Part shown: piece by piece, positions 58,883 to 64,000 of the stretch
How positions within the stretch are numbered: the first letter of the stretch is position 1
How the letters are laid out: every line of letters starts with the position of its first letter
Assembly: GCF_009765735.1 (NCBI RefSeq)
Contig: NZ_LMUW01000188.1
Coordinates: forward strand, 1-64,000
DNA: 64,000 bases
Reading direction: 5' to 3'
Source: Xenophilus sp. L33
GTDB lineage: Bacteria; Pseudomonadota; Gammaproteobacteria; Burkholderiales; Burkholderiaceae_C
Translations under genes and position numbers: made by a program
Notes under the pieces: model-generated
The model's input: only the letters and a program-made list of their open reading frames with translations
Told to the model about the DNA's origin: nothing
Database searches by the model: none

Positions 58883-60387
58883 AGCTCGTCATCGTCCTGG
58901 CCATCGTGCTGGCGACCGTGGCCGGTGCCATGGCCTACGGCCGCCGAAGCCACGGCAAGACGCTGACCGACTGGGCGGTCGGCGGCCGCAGCCTCGGCAC
59001 CCTGCTTTTCTGGTTCATCAATGCCGGCGAGGTCTACACCACCTTCGCGGTGCTGGGCATCTCCGGCTACGCCTGGGCGCTCGGTGCGCCGGCCTACCTG
59101 GCCTTCTGCTCGGTGTCGATGAGCTACGCGGTCGGCTACTGGCTGATGCCGCGGATCTGGCGCGCCGGTCGCGTCGGCCGCCTGCTCACGCAGGCGGACT
59201 TCTTCGCGGCGCGCTACGACGCGCCCTGGCTCGGCATCCTCACCGGCGTGGTCGGCATCGCCTCGCTGGTGGTGTACGTGCAGATCCAGCTGGTGAGCCT
59301 CGGGCTGATCGTGCAGCTCACGCTCGGCGGCAGCATCTCGAGCGAGGTGGCGACGCTGGCCGCCGGCGTGCTGATGATCGCCTTCGTCTTCGCGGCCGGC
59401 GTGCGGTCCGCGGCCTTCGCGGCCGGCGTCAAGGACGTGCTGATGATCGTGGTGGTGGTGCTGCTGAGCGTCACCGTCGCGCAGAAGGTCGGTGCCAGTT
59501 CGCTGCTGGACATCTTCACCCTGGCCGAGTCGAAGCATCCGGGCATCGGCCGCTTCCCGGGACTCGATGCGACTTCGCCGACCACCGCGGTCTGGCTGAT
59601 GACCTCGTCGATCAACATCGCATTGGGCAACTGGGTCTTCCCGCACCTGTTCCAGATGTCCTATACGGCGCACAGCGCGACCGCCATACGGCGCAACGCG
59701 ATCTGGCAGCCGCTCTATTCGCTGGCCTATTTCTTCATCATCCTGCTGGGCTTCGCGGCGCTGCTGGCCAACACCCAGCCGCCGGGCGGCAACCTGAACG
59801 CGGCGCTGCTGCAGTTCGTTTCCGAAAAGTACCCGGCCTGGATGGTCGGCCTGCTCGCGGGCACCGGCTTCCTGCTGGCGCTGGCGCCCGGCTCGATGCT
59901 GCTGCTGACGGCCGGCTCGATCTTCACGCGCAACGTGGTGCGGCCTTTCAGGCCCGGCCTCGGCGAGGCCGCTTCGCTGTCGCTGTCGCGCGGTTCGCTG
60001 GTGGTGTTCGCGGCGATCGCCGTGTGGCTGTCCATCAGCCAGAAGGGTTCGCTGGTGAAGATCCTGCTGGATGCCTATTCGGCGATCGGCATGCTCGCAC
60101 CGGGCGTCTTCCTCGGCTTCCTCTGGAAGCGGACCAGCGCCTTCGGCGTGCTGGCGGGGCTGGTCGCGGGCTTCGTGGCGCTGCTCGCGCCCTTCGCGGC
60201 GAACTTCTGGGCCGCGGCCGTGCCGCAGTGGGAAGCCGGCCTGATCGCGATGGCGATCAACGCGGTCGTCACCATCGTCGTGAGCCTGGCGACGCCCAAG
60301 CCGCGCGCCGCCGCGGTGGCGCTGAGCATGCAGGACATCGGCGCGCGGGACGGCGTGGCGCCAGCGGCGATCGCCCGCCCGACCTGA
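58879..60387 (+). CDS. Sodium:solute symporter (SSS family)
   Basis: Protein of 502 residues with about 13 hydrophobic segments. SSS features are the TDWAVGGRSLGTLLFWFINAGE region in the second span, GVRSAAFAAGVKDVLMI in the core, and WVFPHLFQMSYTAHS. It should import a small organic acid or related solute with sodium. It is translationally coupled to the DUF3311 gene and faces the XRE-cupin regulator. The stop is followed by a GC-rich stretch and a T6 run (60409-60414) that may end the transcript. Confidence 0.92.
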   Translation: MKLVIVLAIVLATVAGAMAYGRRSHGKTLTDWAVGGRSLGTLLFWFINAGEVYTTFAVLGISGYAWALGAPAYLAFCSVSMSYAVGYWLMPRIWRAGRVGRLLTQADFFAARYDAPWLGILTGVVGIASLVVYVQIQLVSLGLIVQLTLGGSISSEVATLAAGVLMIAFVFAAGVRSAAFAAGVKDVLMIVVVVLLSVTVAQKVGASSLLDIFTLAESKHPGIGRFPGLDATSPTTAVWLMTSSINIALGNWVFPHLFQMSYTAHSATAIRRNAIWQPLYSLAYFFIILLGFAALLANTQPPGGNLNAALLQFVSEKYPAWMVGLLAGTGFLLALAPGSMLLLTAGSIFTRNVVRPFRPGLGEAASLSLSRGSLVVFAAIAVWLSISQKGSLVKILLDAYSAIGMLAPGVFLGFLWKRTSAFGVLAGLVAGFVALLAPFAANFWAAAVPQWEAGLIAMAINAVVTIVVSLATPKPRAAAVALSMQDIGARDGVAPAAIARPT

Positions 60388-60536
60388 GCCGCTCGCGGCG
60401 GCCGGCGATGTTTTTTGGCGAGAAGGCCGCAACGCCGCCTTTCGCCGCGGTCGGATTTGGCTAAAGTGTTGCGCGGGGCCCAGCCGCACAGACGACACGC
60501 CATTCAAGGGGCTCCAGCGCACGGAGGGCGCAACCC

Positions 60537-60818
60537 ATGAAACACCAGATCGCCCGGTTCTCGCCGCACCAGAACGCCAAGGTCTTCGCCGTCCTGATGG
60601 CGGTCGGATCTCTGGTCATCGTCATCCCGATGTCCCTGATCTTCTATGCCGCCGGACCGGCCAAGGCCGGCGGCATGTCGATGCTGCCCATCCTGCTCGC
60701 GCCGCTCTTCTACCTGGTCGCGGGCTATCTCATCACCGTGGTCTGGTGCGCGCTCTACAACGCGTTGTTCAAGGTGATGGGCGGTATCGAGTTCGAATCG
60801 ATCGACGGCGTGAACTGA
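60537..60818 (+). CDS. Small membrane protein (about 93 residues)
   Basis: Protein of 93 residues with two hydrophobic spans (about 17-38 and 49-75) and a short polar tail (FKVMGGIEFESIDGVN). The overall pattern resembles the DUF3566-like small membrane proteins of proteobacteria; the assignment is tentative. It lies 3 bases before the methyltransferase gene. The start follows GCACGGAGGGCGCAACCC. Confidence 0.75.
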   Translation: MKHQIARFSPHQNAKVFAVLMAVGSLVIVIPMSLIFYAAGPAKAGGMSMLPILLAPLFYLVAGYLITVVWCALYNALFKVMGGIEFESIDGVN

Positions 60819-60821
60819 GCC

Positions 60822-61610
60822 ATGTCCAGCCCGCCGATCAGCTTCGACAACGCCGAGGACTACGAGCTTTTCATGTCCGGCTGGAGCCGGCTGGCGGGCG
60901 AAGTGTTCCTCGACTGGATCGCACCCGCCCCAGGACTGCACTGGCTGGACGTCGGCTGCGGCAACGGCGCCTTCACCGAACTGATCTTCGCGCGCTGCGC
61001 GCCGGGCGCGGTCGAAGGCATCGACCCATCCGCGGCGCAGGTCGACTACGCGCGGTTGCGGCCGGGCCTCGGCGCCGCGCGCTTCGCGATCGGCGACGCC
61101 ATGGCGATGCCGGTCGCCAGCGGCAGCGTCGACCTCGCAGTGATGGCGCTGGTGCTGTTCTTCGTGCCCGAGCCCGCGCGCGGCGTGGCCGAGATGTGCC
61201 GTGTGGTGCGACCGGGCGGCCGGGTCGGCGCCTATGCCTGGGATTTTCCGGGCGGCGGCTTCCCGATCGCCGTGCTGCAGACCGAGATGCGCGAGATGGG
61301 CCTGGTGCCGGTGCTGCCGCCGAGCGTCGCCGCCTCGACGCAGGACGCGATGCAGGCGCTCTGGCGCGATGCCGGCCTGCAGGCGGTCGAGACCCGCGCC
61401 ATCTCGATCGAGCGCCGCTTCGACGACTTCGAGGCCTGGTGGTCGATGGCCATGGCCGGGCCCGCGATCGCCGCGCGCCTGGCGCTCTGGCCGGAAGGCA
61501 GGCGCGACGAGCTGAAGCAGCGGGTCAAGACCCGGCTGGCGCCCGACGGCCCGGGACCGATCGTCACGCACGCACGCGCGAATGCGGTGCAAGGGCGCGT
61601 GCCCGGCTAA
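60822..61610 (+). CDS. Class I SAM-dependent methyltransferase
   Basis: Protein of 262 residues with SAM motif I LDVGCGNGAFTEL (about 44-56), motif II region EGIDPSAAQVDYAR, DLAVMALVLFFVPEPARGVAEMCRVVRPGGRVGAYAW (motifs II/III), as in the methyltransf_11 group. No membrane span. Substrate unknown. It lies between the small membrane protein (3 bases) and the AhpD-like gene (29 bases), all in one direction, so they are likely a unit. Confidence 0.9.
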   Translation: MSSPPISFDNAEDYELFMSGWSRLAGEVFLDWIAPAPGLHWLDVGCGNGAFTELIFARCAPGAVEGIDPSAAQVDYARLRPGLGAARFAIGDAMAMPVASGSVDLAVMALVLFFVPEPARGVAEMCRVVRPGGRVGAYAWDFPGGGFPIAVLQTEMREMGLVPVLPPSVAASTQDAMQALWRDAGLQAVETRAISIERRFDDFEAWWSMAMAGPAIAARLALWPEGRRDELKQRVKTRLAPDGPGPIVTHARANAVQGRVPG

Positions 61611-61639
61611 ACCGGCCGCAGCGTCCACCGGAGCCGCCG

Positions 61640-62725
61640 ATGACCACCTTGCTGAGCGACATCGCCTGGAGCGATCCCCTGCTGCCCGCGGTGCACGACG
61701 CAGCGTGGGAAGCCGAACTGAAGCGCCGCGGCGCGCGGGTCGGCGAGATCGACCGCCGGGTCGCGCCGAGCGCCTGGCTGCGCGAGGCCGCCTACGAGGC
61801 CGTGAACTACGCGCCGGCCCATCTGCCGGACCGTCTCTATCGCATCGGCAACATGGTCACCGCGCAGGAGAACGCCTGCCGCTACTGCTACGGCGCGACG
61901 CGGGCCTACATGCGGGTGATCGGTTTCTCGGAGGCCTTCATCCAGAAGGTCGAGCGCGATGCGCAGCTGGCCGAACTGGACACCAAGGAACGCGCCTACC
62001 TCGCCTACTGCCGCAGCCTGGCGCGCTCACGTCCGCGGCCGGCGGAGGCCGAACGTGCCGCGCTCATGCGCGACGGCTACACGGCGACGCAGATCGCCGA
62101 GATCACCTCGATCATCTCGATCGGCTGCTTCTTCAATCGCGTGACCACCTTGCTGGCCTGCCCGCCGGAAGCGCCGCTCGACCGCATGGCGAACAGCCCT
62201 GTCCGCTTCCTCTACACGCTGGCGATGCCGCTGATGCGGAAGCTGGGGCCCGCCCGTCCGGTGCAGGCGGCACCTGACGCCGCCACGCTCGCCGGCGGCC
62301 CCTTCGGCATGGCGCTGGCGCCGCTGGCCGGACTGGACTCCGGCCGGGTGATGAAGGCCGCGCTCGACGGCGCCTTCGCCTCCGGCGCGCTCAGCCGCGC
62401 GGCCAAGGCGCTGATGTTCGCGGTGGTCGCGCGCACCCTCGGCTGCCCCCATTGCGAGGCCGAGGCGACCCGGCTGCTGACGGCCGAAGGCTTCGAGCCC
62501 GCCGAGATCGACGGAGCGATCTCCACCTTGCGCTGCGCCCGCCTGGCGCCACGCGAGGCCGGCCTGCTGGCCTGGGCGCGCGACACGGTGTCCTACGTGC
62601 CGTCGACGATCCAGCGATCGACCCGGGCGCTCGCTGCGCAACTGGGCGCCGACGGGCTGCTGGAGGCCATCGGCGTGGCATCGCTGGCGAACGGCACCGT
62701 CCGTCTCGCGATGCTGCTGAAGTGA
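61640..62725 (+). CDS. Double AhpD/carboxymuconolactone-decarboxylase-like protein
   Basis: Protein of 361 residues with two AhpD-type domains: the first has the redox pair CRYC (Cys80, Cys83) in AQENACRYCYGATRA and a long helix after it; the second has CPHC (Cys269, Cys272). The pairs are typical of AhpD-like alkyl hydroperoxidases. The start follows GGAGCCGCCG. The stop overlaps the cyclase start by one base (TGATG at 62723-62727), which suggests coupling of a redox protein to a nucleotide signal. Confidence 0.87.
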   Translation: MTTLLSDIAWSDPLLPAVHDAAWEAELKRRGARVGEIDRRVAPSAWLREAAYEAVNYAPAHLPDRLYRIGNMVTAQENACRYCYGATRAYMRVIGFSEAFIQKVERDAQLAELDTKERAYLAYCRSLARSRPRPAEAERAALMRDGYTATQIAEITSIISIGCFFNRVTTLLACPPEAPLDRMANSPVRFLYTLAMPLMRKLGPARPVQAAPDAATLAGGPFGMALAPLAGLDSGRVMKAALDGAFASGALSRAAKALMFAVVARTLGCPHCEAEATRLLTAEGFEPAEIDGAISTLRCARLAPREAGLLAWARDTVSYVPSTIQRSTRALAAQLGADGLLEAIGVASLANGTVRLAMLLK

Positions 62726-63504
62726 TGGCGATCGCCTGGGCGGTCGCCGGGCTCGCGGCACTCGCCTTGGCGCTGGTGGCGGCGCTCTGGCAACGCACGC
62801 ACCGGCAGAACCGGCGCCTGGACCAGCTGCTGCTGGCCGCCGACGACAAGCTGGAGCGCCTGCAGGTGCAGTTCGAGCGCTTCGTGCCGGCCGACGTGGT
62901 GGAGCGCCTGACCCACGGCGGCGACGACTTCACGCCCGAGCGGCGCCAGGTCACGATGCTCTTCGCCGACCTGCGCGGCTTCACCGCGCTGTGCGACCGG
63001 CTCGACCCGGCGGTGACGGTGCGCATCCTGAACGACTACTTCCGCCACATGACCGCGGCCATCACGCGGCACCACGGCCATGTCACCGAATTCGTCGGCG
63101 ACGGGCTCCTGGCGCTGTTCGGCGCCTTGGAGCCCGACCCCTGGCAGGCGCGCGACGCGGTCATGGCCGCACTGGAGATGCGTGCCGAACTGGCGCGCTA
63201 CAACGAGAGCCTGCGCGCCGCCGGGCTTCCCGAATTGCGCTTCGGCGTCGGCATCCACGGCGGCGAGGTGGTGGCCGGCGTCATCGGCACCGCCGGCCTC
63301 TCGAAGTTCAGCGTGACCGGCGATCCGATCAACGTCGCCTCGCGGGTCGAGGGCCTGACCGGCAAGTTCGAGGTCGACCTGCTGGTCACCGAGGCCATCC
63401 GCGAGGCGGTCGACGGCCAGTTCCGACTGCGTCCGATGCCGCCGGCGATGGTCAAGGGCAAGGCGCAGCCGCTGCAGACGTACCACGTGGAAGCCGAAGC
63501 CTGA
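62725..63504 (+). CDS. Membrane-anchored class III adenylyl cyclase
   Basis: Protein of 259 residues with one N-terminal membrane span (about 3-22), a short linker helix and a class III catalytic domain. Metal residues are Asp82 (LFADLRGFT) and Asp126 (EFVGDGLLALFG). The purine-specificity region SKFSVTGDPINVASRVE has Lys and Thr in the positions used by adenylyl cyclases, so cAMP is the likely product. It is coupled to the AhpD-like gene and converges on the TPR gene at the right edge. Confidence 0.9.
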   Translation: MAIAWAVAGLAALALALVAALWQRTHRQNRRLDQLLLAADDKLERLQVQFERFVPADVVERLTHGGDDFTPERRQVTMLFADLRGFTALCDRLDPAVTVRILNDYFRHMTAAITRHHGHVTEFVGDGLLALFGALEPDPWQARDAVMAALEMRAELARYNESLRAAGLPELRFGVGIHGGEVVAGVIGTAGLSKFSVTGDPINVASRVEGLTGKFEVDLLVTEAIREAVDGQFRLRPMPPAMVKGKAQPLQTYHVEAEA

Positions 63505-63523
63505 TGGCCTCGAAGTCCCGGCC

Positions 63524-64000
63524 TCAGCGCTCCGGCAGCCCGGCCTTGCGCAAGCCTTCGACGAGCCGCGCACGCTGCTTCAGGTAGCCGGGATCGGTCG
63601 ACGGATCGATGAAGGTGACGCAGGCGATCGTGTCGTTCGGCATCAGCTCGCGATGCCGGGCCATGTGCGCGGCCGCGTCGGCGGCGCGGCCATGCAGGGC
63701 ATCGATCGCGGCCAGCATCGCATGCGGCTGGCCGCTGCGCGGATACTCGGCCGCCCAGCGCATCGACCAGCCGTAGGCGTCGTCGTCGCGGTCCTGCGCG
63801 AAATCCGTGATGGCCGACAGCGCGTAGATCGCGTAGATCAGCCGCGTGTCCGCCGGGCTGAGGCCGCGCGCCCGGTCGATCTCGCGCCGGGCCTCGTCGT
63901 AGCGGCCCTGGCGGATCAGCAGGTGCGCGACGAAGAGGTGACCGAAGGCGTAGTCGGGATTCACCGCCAGCGCCTTGGCGTAGACGGCCATCGCCTCGGC
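63524..64000 (-). CDS. TPR-repeat protein, C-terminal part
   Basis: Partial gene entering from the right edge; about 159 C-terminal residues are visible and an ATG at 63991 is internal rather than the start, because the frame stays open to the edge. It contains TPR-like helix pairs (YAFGHLFVAHLLIRQGRYDEARREIDRARGLSP) and a C-terminal GYLKQRARLVEGLRKAGLPE segment. This end resembles the TPR tails of cyclase- or winged-helix-TPR proteins in which the last helix reads EGLRKAGLP. It may be part of a signal protein whose N-terminus lies outside. Confidence 0.8.
   Translation of the reverse strand, partial: AEAMAVYAKALAVNPDYAFGHLFVAHLLIRQGRYDEARREIDRARGLSPADTRLIYAIYALSAITDFAQDRDDDAYGWSMRWAAEYPRSGQPHAMLAAIDALHGRAADAAAHMARHRELMPNDTIACVTFIDPSTDPGYLKQRARLVEGLRKAGLPER

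Noticed and set aside
60388..60414. GC-rich stretch and T6 run after the symporter considered as a terminator
   Set aside because: Only a 4-5 bp stem can be drawn and it is separated from the T run by about nine bases, so I did not call it a feature.

Overview
The window is dense, GC-rich bacterial DNA (strong G/C third positions, ATGA start-stop overlaps, almost no intergenic space). The gene set fits a metabolically versatile betaproteobacterium of the Comamonadaceae (Variovorax-like): LysR regulators next to catabolic genes, an orphan liv transporter, glucarate dehydratase, many exported lipoproteins and class III cyclases. The genus is inferred from gene content and was not tested by a search. 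I see no rRNA, tRNA, CRISPR array, insertion sequence or phage gene.

Layout. 1-2400: amidase (cut by the left edge), its probable LysR regulator and a divergent class II aldolase; two near-identical 15-bp palindromes sit in front of the amidase and in the divergent promoter. 2550-7305: YbjQ-type protein, small membrane protein, PQQ-type sugar dehydrogenase, NTF2-like protein, an AraC regulator whose HTH is broken by a frameshift in a G7 run, and a lipoprotein. 7630-9740: small protein, exported MsrB, exported hydrolase. 9726-15495 (minus): livH-livM-binding protein followed by a molybdopterin oxidoreductase, with no ATPase genes. 15621-27277 (plus): a run that opens with a Pho-box array and a phosphoesterase lipoprotein, then a di-haem peroxidase, two paralogous lipoproteins, a 2OG-Fe(II) oxygenase, a DUF805 protein, a FAD oxidase fused to a methyltransferase, an exported protein, a cell-wall amidase and two small exported proteins.

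27274-32414: SdsB-like LysR regulator divergent from an SdsA-type alkyl sulfatase; GlxA-type regulator divergent from an HD-domain hydrolase. 32549-36643: a 1364-residue lipoprotein resembling the animal CEMIP/TMEM2 (G8 and parallel beta-helix) family. 36657-41362: a halohydrin-dehalogenase-like SDR lacking the catalytic tyrosine, glucarate dehydratase, SDR, dienelactone hydrolase and a two-domain VOC protein.

41529-48653 is the most unusual block: a large FAD-dependent desaturase-like oxidoreductase, an unknown protein, a trans-polyprenyl diphosphate synthase and a 1002-residue protein made of two acetoacetate-decarboxylase-like halves (only the first keeps the Schiff-base lysine). Beside it lie a cyclase-ATPase-TPR regulator overlapping a reductase/epimerase (minus) and an animal-type haem peroxidase overlapping a lipoprotein esterase (plus). 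Together they look like an uncharacterised isoprenoid-derived lipid pathway with its own regulator. 56411-64000: aldo/keto reductase with a TIGR04076 protein, XRE-cupin regulator divergent from a DUF3311/sodium-solute symporter pair, methyltransferase, double AhpD-like protein, a membrane-anchored cyclase and a TPR protein cut by the right edge.
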